Positions 49,785-57,303 of a stretch of DNA of 64,000 nt are shown here, piece after piece; position 1 is the first letter of the stretch; each line of letters opens with the position of its first letter. The translations under genes were made by a program, and so were the position numbers. Source of the DNA: Caulobacter sp. X (GTDB taxonomy: Bacteria; Pseudomonadota; Alphaproteobacteria; Caulobacterales; Caulobacteraceae); contig NZ_PEGF01000002.1 in the NCBI RefSeq assembly GCF_002742635.1, positions 1,736,001-1,800,000 of the forward strand, read 5' to 3'. Below the pieces are notes generated by a model. It worked only from the letters and a program-made list of their open reading frames with translations, was not told the DNA's origin and ran no database searches.

Positions 49785-50121
49785 GCGGCGCGCCGGCGAC
49801 TTTTAGGGTGTCTGTCGACGGCCTGGCGGCGGGGGGACCCGCCGATTCCACGCCATGGCCTGTCTTCCTACGACGAGGGCTTCGGGCGCCTTGAGGGCCT
49901 GCTTTCGCGGGCTCAGAACCTTTGAGCGGGTCACGCGAGGACGCTTCCAACCGCCCGCCCAGGCGTCCAATTCGCACCCGCGCCGTCGTCGTGCTCTCGT
50001 CCCCCCGGAGCCCGACGAGGCGGCGGCTCGACCAACCAGCTCACCTCCCCCCAGCTGGTCCTCGAGCCGCCGCCATGACGGGCCGTTCGGCGCCTTCTAG
50101 GGGCGGGCTCAAGGATGACCC
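49785..50121 (+). other. intergenic leader before second DUF736 gene
   Basis: About 337 bases without a supported gene. C-rich, low-complexity, with no obvious ribosome-binding site except AGGATGACC just before ATG 50122. Probably 5' untranslated leader similar in kind to 49121-49426, although I see no strong sequence match between them. Confidence 0.35.
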
Positions 50122-50448
50122 ATGTTCACCATCGGACACTTCCGTCGCGAGGGCGACGGCTTCACCGGACGCGTCGATACCTTGGCGCTCGATGTCACCG
50201 TGACCCTGACGCCGGCCGAGAAGTTCTCGGCCAAGGCGCCCGATTACATCGCCCATTCCGGCACGCGCGAATGTGGCGCGGGCTGGCGCGTCAGCGACGC
50301 CAGCGGCGCTGTGGTGAGCATCAAGCTCGACGATCCCAGCTGGCCCGAACCGATCAGTGGCCGCCTGATGGCCGCCGAAGACGGCGTGCTGCCGTTGGTC
50401 TGGTACCGGCGCGCCGATCCGCCCGCCGACAAGCCGCCGCCGGCTTGA
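50122..50448 (+). CDS. DUF736 family protein, divergent paralogue
   Basis: 108 residues: MFTIGHFRREGDGFTGRVDT, LALDVTVTLTPAEKFSAKAPDYI, CGAGWRVSDASGAVVSIKLDDPSWPEPI and a Pro-rich tail (ADPPADKPPPA). Same fold order as the gene at 49427, but with the KVQIRPV region altered and a Cys in RECGAGW. Convergent with the XRE gene, five bases apart. Confidence 0.88.
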   Translation: MFTIGHFRREGDGFTGRVDTLALDVTVTLTPAEKFSAKAPDYIAHSGTRECGAGWRVSDASGAVVSIKLDDPSWPEPISGRLMAAEDGVLPLVWYRRADPPADKPPPA

Positions 50449-50452
50449 TCGC

Positions 50453-50959
50453 CTAAGAGGTCCCCGGATCTTCGGGAGCGGGCGGCGAGGGGCGGTAGGC
50501 CTCGGCAATCGCCCGCTCCAGCCACTCCTCGGTGCTTTCGGTGCGCTTGGCCAGGTACGCCTCGACTTCCTCGAAGGCGCGCCTGAACGCCGCCAGGAAC
50601 AGGGCCGGCGGGACCAGCGTCAGCCGCGCCCCGACCCGATCTCGAAATTCCTTGAAGGCGATCCAGAAGGTGGAGAGCAGCTTGTTGTCCATCGTCTGGA
50701 CCGCCAGCTCGGGGTCGTCGAAGGTCACCGCCAGGATGTTGCCGATGGCGTCGTTGCGCGCGGCCGAGGCGAACAGCCTGATCTTGTAGAGATCGAGTTC
50801 GCCCTTGCCGGCCTCGAAATCCTGGTAGGTGCGTGGGGCCACGCCCATCTTCTCGGCGACTTCGGCAACCGTCATGCGCCGTTCCTTGCGCAAGGTCTTG
50901 ACGATGTGGGCGAGCTGACGGGCCTGGCGTGCAAGCGGTCTTAACGGCGACCCGTCCAT
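50453..50959 (-). CDS. XRE-family regulator with unknown C-terminal domain
   Basis: 168 residues from ATG 50959, with GGAGCG upstream; TTG 50974 is possible. Helix-turn-helix at about residues 18-70 (LRKERRMTVAEVAEKMGVAPRTYQDFEAGKGELDLYKIRLFA). The remainder is helical (LLSTFWIAFKEFRDRVGARLTLVPPALF, VEAYLAKRTESTEEWLERA). Stands at the boundary between element backbone and lasso cargo. Target unknown. Confidence 0.9.
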   Translation of the reverse strand: MDGSPLRPLARQARQLAHIVKTLRKERRMTVAEVAEKMGVAPRTYQDFEAGKGELDLYKIRLFASAARNDAIGNILAVTFDDPELAVQTMDNKLLSTFWIAFKEFRDRVGARLTLVPPALFLAAFRRAFEEVEAYLAKRTESTEEWLERAIAEAYRPSPPAPEDPGTS

Positions 50960-51295
50960 GCGACGCTCCAACAAAAGCGGACAACTTAAGAGCGACTATA
51001 GCGGCCGCTTCTGCTTCGTCGAGAAGGCGACGGCCCCTACGGTAAGAATTTGTCTGACTAGGGAAGCGTTGCCTTGTGTCGGTGCTTCGGTCGTCCGTTG
51101 GCGGACGGGTTCCCGCGTTAATTTCGGCAGTAGAACGTCATGGCCCACGCGGGCATCCAGACACCCGCACCTTCCAGAGGGCGAATCCGCCGGGTGGGAG
51201 AGGGCGGAGCCTGGAAAATCGACGATCGATCGCCGTCGCGCCTCGACGCGTCCAGTCTGCCGGAGAAGACTCCGTGCCCGCCGAAGTGGGAGAGT
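50960..51295. other. intergenic region between XRE and lasso GntR gene
   Basis: About 336 bases, divergent arrangement, so it should hold two promoters. The first 60 bases are comparatively AT-rich (ACAACTTAAGAGCGACTATAG). I see no convincing gene; a low-complexity frame precedes the GntR start. Confidence 0.4.
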
Positions 51296-51895
51296 GTGGT
51301 GGGGCGTGACCGGGACCCTTTTGACAGGACGATTGCGTTTGTCCGCGAGCGCGTTGCGACGCTTCCCCCGCTCCAGGGGGCGATGATCCCGATCAACGCG
51401 CTGGCCAAGCAATTGAACCTCAGTCAGACGCCCGTGCGCGAAGCGCTCGCGACGCTGGCCGGGGAAGGTCTGATCCTGCGAGCCGATGCGGGCTACGCCG
51501 GCGCCACCCATGATCCTCGGTCGCTGGCCGGCCAGTACGATCTGGCCGAGCTTTTGGCCAATCGCGCCGTCCAGCTGATTGGCGGGCGGCCGGTGGACCT
51601 TACCGATGCGGCATCTTTCGAGGCCGGTGTCGCTGTCATCGTGACGGCCGCGGACCAGGCGGCGCTGGGGGAGGCCTACCGGCGCGTAGCCGCGCAGTTG
51701 ACGCCTTTCACCAACGCCGCCGCGACCGTCGCGGGGGACGCAGAGGTCAGTCTCGAGGGCCTGGTGGCGGCATTTTCGGGACAGGACGCTCGCAAACGCA
51801 GCCAAGCCGTTCGAGGTCCGCTGCAGCGTCGCCGCAGGTTCGCCGACCGAATTCTCGTCGTGGCTTTGGGCCTCCGCTCAGTCCGCCAAATATAG
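51296..51895 (+). CDS. GntR-family regulator at the head of the lasso peptide locus
   Basis: About 199 residues from GTG 51296, preceded by GTGGGAGAG; GTG 51299 is equally possible. The winged helix-turn-helix spans about residues 8-65: TIAFVRERVATLPPLQGAMIPINALAKQLNLSQTPVREALATLAGEGLI. The rest is a shortened helical effector domain (about 100 residues), with a C-terminus (QRRRRFADRILVVALGLR) that looks frame-worn. Position just before the precursor genes suggests control of lasso production. A palindrome GCCGCA-ATT-TGCGGC at 51936 could be its operator. Confidence 0.82.
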   Translation: MVGRDRDPFDRTIAFVRERVATLPPLQGAMIPINALAKQLNLSQTPVREALATLAGEGLILRADAGYAGATHDPRSLAGQYDLAELLANRAVQLIGGRPVDLTDAASFEAGVAVIVTAADQAALGEAYRRVAAQLTPFTNAAATVAGDAEVSLEGLVAAFSGQDARKRSQAVRGPLQRRRRFADRILVVALGLRSVRQI

Positions 51896-51974
51896 GTTTG
51901 AATATACGTCCTGATGGTCGTGTGCTGGTGGAGCCGCAATTTGCGGCTGCACAACGACGGAAAGGAGAATTCCA

Positions 51975-52088
51975 ATGCGTGACTCGTTCAAGCTGATCTG
52001 CGTGGGCTCCGCCAAGGCCCTGACCCAGGACGGCAGCGGCATCCTGGTGCCCGAGGTCTTCCAGCCGGACGCCTACTCCGGCATCTGA
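51975..52088 (+). CDS. lasso peptide precursor 1
   Basis: 37 residues: leader MRDSFKLICVGSAKALTQ and predicted core DGSGILVPEVFQPDAYSGI (residues 19-37). Leaders of lasso precursors end in Thr-x with Thr at -2; here T17-Q18. With cleavage after Q18 the core starts with Asp and E9 would close a nine-residue ring after Pro8. If cleavage were one residue later, Gly1-Glu8 would form an eight-residue ring. The core aligns with caulonodin VI as I recall it (A-G-T-G-V-L-L-P-E) through GxGxLxPE. A strong ribosome-binding site (AAAGGAGAA) precedes ATG 51975. The product would be threaded and exported; isopeptidase and TonB receptor genes face it. Confidence 0.9.
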   Translation: MRDSFKLICVGSAKALTQDGSGILVPEVFQPDAYSGI

Positions 52089-52098
52089 CCGGCCCGCC

Positions 52099-52125
52099 TC
52101 CGGCGACGGCTTGTCCGTCGCCGGA
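52099..52125 (+). terminator. hairpin between the two lasso precursor genes
   Basis: Perfect 11-base stem TCCGGCGACGG / CCGTCGCCGGA with a five-base loop, ten bases after the first precursor. Could terminate most transcripts or stabilise the short precursor mRNA. Confidence 0.7.
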
Positions 52126-52203
52126 TCACCGGCGAGGGCGCTCATTGCACCGTCGTCGTACGCCGGAAGCTGAAGCGACCGGCCCCAACCGAGAGTCTCC
52201 AAG

Positions 52204-52314
52204 ATGACGACCTTCAAACTGATCCACCTGGGCGCGGCCTCCGCGCTCACCCAAGACGCCACCGGCACCATTCTGCCGGAGATGTTCACGTCGGAACGCT
52301 ACAACCCGGCCTGA
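52204..52314 (+). CDS. lasso peptide precursor 2
   Basis: 36 residues: leader MTTFKLIHLGAASALTQ and predicted core DATGTILPEMFTSERYNPA (residues 18-36). It shares FKLI-x2-G-x-A-x-ALTQD with precursor 1 and again has Pro8-Glu9 in the core, with the same 19-residue core length. Aromatic Phe/Tyr in the tail could act as plug residues. The C-terminal RYNPA resembles RYDPA of caulonodin VI as I recall it. Ribosome-binding site weak (GAGAGTCTCCAAG). Confidence 0.9.
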   Translation: MTTFKLIHLGAASALTQDATGTILPEMFTSERYNPA

Positions 52315-52350
52315 ACGTCGCCACGCTCGCTTCGGGCGAGCAACCTGGCT

Positions 52351-52395
52351 GAGCGGGCAGATGCTGGAGACTTCTCCATAGCGATCTGCCCGCTC
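52351..52395 (+). other. two-step extended hairpin between precursors and B gene
   Basis: Outer stem GAGCGGGCAGAT (52351-52362) pairs perfectly with ATCTGCCCGCTC (52384-52395). Inside it an inner stem TGGAGA / TCTCCA (52365-52378) closes on CT. The rod lies 53 bases before the B gene and after a smaller GCTCGC-TTCG-GCGAGC-type stem at about 52325-52340. No T-run follows, so attenuation or mRNA processing between precursor and enzyme genes is more likely than simple termination. Confidence 0.65.
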
Positions 52396-52448
52396 TTGCT
52401 GGCCGCGTCCGGCCAGCCGTCCTCTTCCTCAAGAATCCGGAGCGCGCC

Positions 52449-53105
52449 ATGGGGCTGCGTTTGGCCGACGGCGTGCATGCCGTCCTGGTCGGGTCCGACC
52501 TTGTGCTCTTCAGTCCGCGTGACGACGCCTACTTCTGCCTGCCCCTTCCCGAGGGCGCGCTGACCCTAGGCCAACGTTCACTGCGCGCTGAGCTACCCGG
52601 CCTTGGCCAGGCCTTGGTCGAGTCCGGACTGGTGGAGGCGGCGCCAGAGGCAGCGCCGGTCTGCGGCGCCGAGTTGGTCGTACCGAGCCGCACGGCACGC
52701 CGTTTAGTCGATGAACAAATCCGCAGCATCGATCGCCGGCCCAGGCTGCGCCACTGGCGGGCCCTGGTGCTGGCGATACTGGCGGCCCGTCGGGGCAGGT
52801 CCTGGTCGATGGCGCGGCTGGTCGAGCGTCACGGTCCAGCCCCGGACCGTGCGCCCTCCTTACGCCTGCTGTCGGATCTGACCGTCTACCGACGACTGTC
52901 GCCCTGGCTGCCGGTCGATGGCCTCTGTCTTTTCCGCAGCCATATGCTCCTGGCCTATCTCAACGCTCTGGGGCATGGCGCACGCTGGATGTTCGGGGTG
53001 CGGACCTGGCCTTTCCGTGCGCACTGCTGGCTTCAGGTCGGTGACGTCGCTCTCGACGACGAGGCCGAACGCCTCTGCGCCTACGCCCCGATCATGGCGG
53101 TCTAG
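52449..53105 (+). CDS. lasso peptide B protein (RRE fused to leader peptidase)
   Basis: 218 residues. N-terminal ~75 residues form a PqqD-like recognition element that binds the leader (VLVGSDLVLFSPRDDAYFCLP, LTLGQRSLRAEL). The C-terminal ~130 form a transglutaminase-like cysteine protease with Cys160 in VDGLCLFRSHMLLAYL, His192 in FRAHCWLQVGDVAL and Asp204 as probable triad. It cleaves the leader after the Thr-x pair. In actinobacteria B1 and B2 are separate; the fusion is normal for proteobacterial clusters. Stop-to-start gap with C is two bases. Confidence 0.95.
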   Translation: MGLRLADGVHAVLVGSDLVLFSPRDDAYFCLPLPEGALTLGQRSLRAELPGLGQALVESGLVEAAPEAAPVCGAELVVPSRTARRLVDEQIRSIDRRPRLRHWRALVLAILAARRGRSWSMARLVERHGPAPDRAPSLRLLSDLTVYRRLSPWLPVDGLCLFRSHMLLAYLNALGHGARWMFGVRTWPFRAHCWLQVGDVALDDEAERLCAYAPIMAV

Positions 53106-53107
53106 CC

Positions 53108-54952
53108 GTGGGCTATCTCGTCCTGACCCATGCGCCGGGTCGCGCCGCCGAAGCTTTCGAAGCCATGGTCGCCGACCTGACCACACAGTCCGAATGGACC
53201 CTGGCTTTGAAGGCCTACGCCCTGGCCGTCTTCGTCAGCGGCGGCGCGCCGCCCTTGGTCACACCGATCATCGGCCTAGCCGGCGTCGGTGGCGTGCTGG
53301 TCGGCCGAGCCTTCGATCGCGCCGCCACCGACCGCGGCGAGACGGCCATGGCCAGGCTCGACGGGCTGGCCGATGTTGATCCGCTTGAGGCCTGCAAGGT
53401 TCTGGTGCAAGGCGCCTGGGGCGACTATGCCGCCGTCCTCGTCCCGCGCCGCGTCGACCCTCCGGTGGTGCTGGCCGCGCCGATGGGCGCGCTTGGCGTC
53501 TTCTCCTGGCGGCGTGATGAAGTCTGCCTGGTCGGGTCGGGCGTGCCCGATGGCCTGGCCGCGCCGCAGCGGCTGGCCATCGACTGGACCCTGGTCAGCG
53601 ACATCCTGGCCGAGCCGCCCAGAGCCGGCGCCGCGCCACCCCTGTCGGGTCTGGCCTGGACGCCGCCGGGTACGTGCCGGCACGGGCCGCAGGGCGACAA
53701 CCTGACGACATTGTGGTCGCCAGCCGAATTTGCCCGGCGTCGGGCTCGACGACCGGAGACGCGCTCTGCCGACCTGGCGCCGGTGCTGGTGAAGGTGGTT
53801 GACGCCTGTGTCGAAGCTCATGCGCATGGCGCAGAGCGGATCTTCTGCGAAGTGTCCGGCGGACTCGACTCGTCCCTGGTCGCCACGACCTTGGCCACGC
53901 TCGGCCGCCAGCCCGTGCGCCTGGCCAACTTCTTCCGCGATCAGGCCGAGGCGGACGAGCGCATCTACGCCCAGGCCGTGGCCGACCAAATCGGTGCGCC
54001 ACTGACAGAGCTGGCGCGCGCACCGATGACCATGAGCGTGGAGAGCGTGGCGTTCTGCGCCCGTTCGGTTCAACCCAACTTCAACGCCGTCGACATCGAG
54101 TACGACCTGCTGCTGGCCGGGGCGTTCGAGGCGGCTCAAGCCGACGTCATGTTCACCGGCCACGGCGGGGACGTGGTCTTCCTGCAGATCGGCGCGCCCG
54201 AGTTGGCGGCAGACCTTCTGCGGGGCGAGCCGTGCGAGGGTGGCCGCCTCGCACGGCTCGGCGACATCGCCCGGCGAACACGCCGGTCCGTCTGGAGTCT
54301 GGCTTGGCAAGCCACTACGGGGCGCCCCGGCACGGGAGCGGCCGAGCAGCTGATCAGCCGCACGACGGTCATTCGGGCGCGGGCGCAAGGCAAGGGGCAC
54401 CCGTGGATGCAGGATCTGTGGGGGCTGGCGCCCAGTAAGCGCCTGCAGGTCGCCGGGCTGGTGCTCAGCCAGCGGGTCTTTCACGAAACCCTCCGCGGCG
54501 AACAGTTGCGCCTCGCAAACCCGTTGCTCAGCCAGCCGGTGGTGGAATTCAGTCTGTCGACGCCATCTCCGCTGCTAAGCTCGGGCGAGGGGGAGCGGAC
54601 CCTCGCCCGCCAAGCCTTCGCCCATCGTCTGCCAGCCGCGATCGTCCAGCGCCGGTCGAAGGGCGACATCAGCGTGTTCTTCGGCAAGAGCTTAGCGGCG
54701 AGCGCCGACTTCCTGCGGGCCTTCCTTCTCGACGGGCGGCTCATGCAGGAAGGGCTTCTGGATCGCAACGCGCTCGCGGCAATGCTCGAACCGGAGGCGC
54801 TGATCTGGCGAGACGCTTATGGACAGATCCTCGCGGCCGCGATCCTGGAAGCTTGGGTGCGTCACTGGGAAGGACGGATCGCCTCCGGCTTCGCCGTGCC
54901 GCCGGGCTCATCGCCCAAGGCGTCGCGCAAGAATGCAAAGGCGCGCGCATAG
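53108..54952 (+). CDS. lasso peptide C protein (macrolactam synthetase)
   Basis: 614 residues from GTG 53108. Asparagine-synthetase-B-like: an N-terminal glutaminase-like domain without the catalytic Cys2 (it begins MGYLVLTHA) and an ATP-PPi domain with SGGLDSS at 250-256. Further synthetase motifs are FTGHGGDVVFLQ and RRSKGDISVFF. It adenylates the ring Glu side chain so that the core N-terminus attacks it, closing the ring around the tail. The last 91 bases overlap the convergent isopeptidase gene, and the Lys/Ala-rich tail (PKASRKNAKARA) lies in the overlap. Confidence 0.95.
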   Translation: MGYLVLTHAPGRAAEAFEAMVADLTTQSEWTLALKAYALAVFVSGGAPPLVTPIIGLAGVGGVLVGRAFDRAATDRGETAMARLDGLADVDPLEACKVLVQGAWGDYAAVLVPRRVDPPVVLAAPMGALGVFSWRRDEVCLVGSGVPDGLAAPQRLAIDWTLVSDILAEPPRAGAAPPLSGLAWTPPGTCRHGPQGDNLTTLWSPAEFARRRARRPETRSADLAPVLVKVVDACVEAHAHGAERIFCEVSGGLDSSLVATTLATLGRQPVRLANFFRDQAEADERIYAQAVADQIGAPLTELARAPMTMSVESVAFCARSVQPNFNAVDIEYDLLLAGAFEAAQADVMFTGHGGDVVFLQIGAPELAADLLRGEPCEGGRLARLGDIARRTRRSVWSLAWQATTGRPGTGAAEQLISRTTVIRARAQGKGHPWMQDLWGLAPSKRLQVAGLVLSQRVFHETLRGEQLRLANPLLSQPVVEFSLSTPSPLLSSGEGERTLARQAFAHRLPAAIVQRRSKGDISVFFGKSLAASADFLRAFLLDGRLMQEGLLDRNALAAMLEPEALIWRDAYGQILAAAILEAWVRHWEGRIASGFAVPPGSSPKASRKNAKARA

Positions 54953-57267
54953 AGGTCTCGGACATTTCCGGGACTGATCATCACGTGCTGTTCGCCCCGG
55001 TACTCCAGGAGCTGGGCGTCCTTGCCCAATCGATAGAGCGAGGCGAACATCGCGCGGACCTGGCCTGGATCGCTGTCGAGGTCGCCGACCACGAGCATCA
55101 CCGGCGCAGTGATCTTGTCGACCTGCAGGGCCGGGCTGTTGCGGACGTAGCGGTCGGGATCCGTCCAAGGTGGGACGCCCATACGGCCCTGGCCGGTCTC
55201 CGCCCAGCGCAGGCGCGAGGCGATCTGCAGGAAGGTCTCGGGCATGGCCATGGCGACACCGGGCAACGGCGCGTGGCGAGCGATCAGATTGGTGACCGGA
55301 GCGGTGGCGATGATAGCTTGGAAGCGCGGAGACTCCACGCCGGCCGCCAAGGCGCCGTAGCCGCCATAGCTCTGGCCCCAGACCGCCAGGCGCTTCCCGG
55401 AGAGGTTGGGGTGATTTATCCGGGCCTGATCGACGATGGCCAACATGGCGTCGGCCAGCCCCGCCATGGGCTCCTTGTCCAGGGCCAGGGGAAGGCTCGG
55501 AACGATCACCGCGTAGCCGTTAGCGGTCATCAGCGGGATGTTGGCGTCGAACTTCAGTTCGCCCGGGCCTTCCTCGGCCATCGGCTGGACGTAGGTCGTT
55601 CCGGGGTAGGGGACGACGATCACCGGCAAGTCGGGCCGGTCAGCGCCGTCCGGCGGCAGATAGAGCCAGCTCGTCAGCGCCTGGCCCGCCGCGCCTTTGT
55701 GATGGATCGGGATCGGCGCGCTGAAGTCGACCGCCGCCAGGGCGGCGTTGATCGTCGTCAGCGGCCGATCGGCCAGGCCGGGCCTGGAGAGGACGAGGGT
55801 TCGCACGCCATGGGCGTCGCGGGTCTCGCCCAGGACCGCGCCGGCCCGGGGCGCGAGCGCCAGCACCCGGGTCGAGGGGGGCAGGTCCGGGAGCGGCCTG
55901 GTCGCGCCATCGGCGTCGACGAGCGCGGCGCCGGTCGGCGCTTCGACAACCACGGCCTGACCCGTGCGCCCGCCCAGCGGCGGCGCGGTCTCGATCGGCC
56001 GACCCGGCGCGGACCGGGGCGGGGTGTCGCCACGCACGCTTACAAGGCCGCTCAAGGTGCGCAAGAGCACACTGCCGCTCGCGGTCGCGGGGATCTGGGA
56101 GAGGACCCCGGATGCGCCCGCCGTCAGGTTGACCGGTCCCTTGGCGGTCAGCCGCCACCAGTCCAGGCGCGGCGCCGAAGCGGTGCGGCCCAGCACGATG
56201 GGGTCGCGGCCAGGCCAGGCGACGCCGGATTCAGGTAGGAAGCGCCCCCCGACGCCGACCGAGACGGTCGACGACAGCAGCGTGGCCTGGCCGCGCGCGG
56301 AAAAGCGCCAGTACCGCGCCGCTTTCCAGTCCTCGCCGTCCCTTCGGGCCGGGGCGGCGAGATCGCGGCCGTCCGGCGACCAGGCCCAGACCAGAGGTAG
56401 GAGATCGCAGGTCGGGCAGGGCGTGGCGACCCGCCCACTGTCCAGGTCGATCATCACCAGCCGCCGGCGCCGCTCGGCCCCAGGACCCAGCACCGTCTGG
56501 GCGTCGGGCAGGATGGTCTCGGCGTCGGCCTGCACCGCGGCCGTCCGCCCGCCCGGTGCCAGGCTGAGCGCCCCGAACGGCCCGCTCGCCACGACACGCG
56601 TCGTCCCGGTCACCGCATTGACCAGGACGAGATCGGTGGCGGGCGCGGGCGGGTTCATGTCGGCAAAGCGACCCGCCCCGAGGGCCACGCCGGCGCGTTC
56701 GCCTCGCGCCGCCGCCGCCCAGGCATCCTGCGTGCGCGCCTGGACCAGCCAGCCGCGGGCCAGCAGGGTCGAGGCGGCCTCGGGCGGGCGGGTCGTGACG
56801 ACGATCTCGCGATCGTTGCGCCACAGGGCGCTGGTCCACCAGACCTCCGGTTCGACGTGCAGGCCGGTCCAGACCACGGCGCCCGTGGCCAGGGTGACGA
56901 CGCCCAGTTCGCGCCGCCGGTCCTTCAGGCGAAAGACCATGACCTTGTCGCCGCTGGGCGAGAGATCGCCCAGCGTATCGCCCGCACCCGGCTCCGGGGG
57001 GAGCAGCGGGCGGGGTGCGGCGTCGCTGGCCAGGTCGACGACGAAGAGGCGGCCCAGGCCTTGGGCCACCAGGAAGTCGCGGTCGAAGCGCTGCGCGGTT
57101 TTCCACGGCGCGAACGTCTCATAGACCAGCCAGCGGCCGTCGGCCGAAAAGGCCGCGTGGCCGGTGTCCTCCAAGCTCAGGAGGTCCTCGACGGTGAAGG
57201 GTCTGCCCTTGGCCTGCGCCGTGGTGGCCACGGCGCAGGCGAGCAGAACCGCTGCGAAAACTCGCAT
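54862..57267 (-). CDS. lasso peptide isopeptidase (prolyl-oligopeptidase family)
   Basis: 801 residues with signal peptide (MRVFAAVLLACAVATTAQAKG). The beta-propeller-like N-terminal domain is followed by an alpha/beta hydrolase with WGQSYGGYGALAAG (nucleophile Ser633), VVGDLDSDPG (Asp729 or Asp731) and YRGEQHVMIS (His761). Enzymes of this type (AtxE2-like) linearise the threaded lasso by cutting the isopeptide bond. It is longer than the ~700 residues I expect for AtxE-type enzymes. Sits opposite the biosynthetic genes and is co-directional with the receptor and sigma genes; 36 bases separate it from the TonB receptor. Confidence 0.93.
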   Translation of the reverse strand: MRVFAAVLLACAVATTAQAKGRPFTVEDLLSLEDTGHAAFSADGRWLVYETFAPWKTAQRFDRDFLVAQGLGRLFVVDLASDAAPRPLLPPEPGAGDTLGDLSPSGDKVMVFRLKDRRRELGVVTLATGAVVWTGLHVEPEVWWTSALWRNDREIVVTTRPPEAASTLLARGWLVQARTQDAWAAAARGERAGVALGAGRFADMNPPAPATDLVLVNAVTGTTRVVASGPFGALSLAPGGRTAAVQADAETILPDAQTVLGPGAERRRRLVMIDLDSGRVATPCPTCDLLPLVWAWSPDGRDLAAPARRDGEDWKAARYWRFSARGQATLLSSTVSVGVGGRFLPESGVAWPGRDPIVLGRTASAPRLDWWRLTAKGPVNLTAGASGVLSQIPATASGSVLLRTLSGLVSVRGDTPPRSAPGRPIETAPPLGGRTGQAVVVEAPTGAALVDADGATRPLPDLPPSTRVLALAPRAGAVLGETRDAHGVRTLVLSRPGLADRPLTTINAALAAVDFSAPIPIHHKGAAGQALTSWLYLPPDGADRPDLPVIVVPYPGTTYVQPMAEEGPGELKFDANIPLMTANGYAVIVPSLPLALDKEPMAGLADAMLAIVDQARINHPNLSGKRLAVWGQSYGGYGALAAGVESPRFQAIIATAPVTNLIARHAPLPGVAMAMPETFLQIASRLRWAETGQGRMGVPPWTDPDRYVRNSPALQVDKITAPVMLVVGDLDSDPGQVRAMFASLYRLGKDAQLLEYRGEQHVMISPGNVRDLYARAFAFLRDALGDEPGGTAKPEAIRPSQ

Positions 57268-57303
57268 GGCGTATCAGCTCCGGATGTCGGGAAGGTCTTG
57301 GGC

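Noticed and set aside
51128..51160. GTCATGGCC...GGGCATCCA stretch upstream of GntR as a mobile repeat
   Set aside because: Looks like a common short extragenic repeat but only one copy is in the window, so no repeat can be shown.
52089..52203. Third lasso precursor between the two found
   Set aside because: No ATG-led frame with an FKLI leader or Thr-x site; the region holds a hairpin and the second gene's leader.
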